Source: JANPII01 sp031424915
GTDB taxonomy: Bacteria > Pseudomonadota > Alphaproteobacteria > Rickettsiales > Midichloriaceae
Direction: 5' to 3'
Assembly: GCA_031424915.1 (NCBI GenBank)
Contig: JANPII010000170.1
Coordinates: 1 to 5,679 of the forward strand
Length of the DNA: 5,679 nt
Shown: positions 5,666 through 5,679 of the stretch, one piece after another
Position numbering within the stretch: the stretch's first letter is position 1
Layout of the letters: the number at the start of each line of letters is the position of its first letter
The notes under the pieces: model-generated
Databases searched by the model: none
The model's input: only the letters and a program-made list of their open reading frames with translations
What the model was told of the DNA's origin: nothing
Position numbers and translations under genes: made by a program

Positions 5666-5679
5666 TTATTGCTTTAAAA

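Overview
The window is AT-rich chromosomal DNA from a Gram-negative bacterium. It holds a compact minus-strand cluster, sdhB > bamD > murC > tolC-like. A truncated transporter gene on the same strand lies at the left edge, and a small plus-strand orphan gene lies at the right edge. The protein sequences look alphaproteobacterial, and a host-associated, Rickettsiales- or Holosporales-like organism is my best guess. The reasons are the low GC, an sdhB gene without sdhA beside it, bamD outside its usual division/envelope context, and a small protein with eukaryote-style basic motifs. This placement is an inference; no rRNA or other taxonomic marker is present.

Layout, left to right. Bases 1-319 (minus) encode the N-terminus of a sodium:solute symporter-like membrane protein that runs off the window. 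Bases 320-567 are non-coding: a GC-richer palindromic patch (about 490-565) that could be a dispersed repeat, then a very AT-rich stretch that probably carries the symporter promoter. Bases 568-1968 (minus) encode a TolC-family outer-membrane efflux/secretion channel. Bases 1952-3415 (minus) are murC, 3419-4258 are bamD and 4260-5039 are sdhB. The four genes have gaps of 1 and 3 bases and one 17-base overlap, so they are almost certainly one transcript read from sdhB towards tolC. Bases 5041-5344 are a 304-base divergent intergenic region. It holds a strong Shine-Dalgarno for sdhB, an imperfect duplication of that site 61 bases upstream flanking a palindrome, and a near-consensus sigma-70 promoter firing rightwards. 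Bases 5345-5665 (plus) encode a 106-residue protein of unknown function.

Working together: SdhB is the iron-sulfur subunit of respiratory complex II. MurC makes UDP-MurNAc-L-Ala for peptidoglycan. BamD is a lipoprotein of the machine that inserts outer-membrane beta-barrels, and TolC is itself an outer-membrane barrel channel. Three of the four operon genes are therefore envelope functions, with a respiratory gene at the promoter-proximal position. MurC implies that the organism makes peptidoglycan precursors.

The least explained item is the orphan at 5345-5665. Its N-terminal third carries two short basic motifs resembling nuclear localisation signals, including one that matches the c-Myc-type pattern, and it has its own near-consensus promoter. 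It is a candidate host-directed protein, but nothing here proves secretion.
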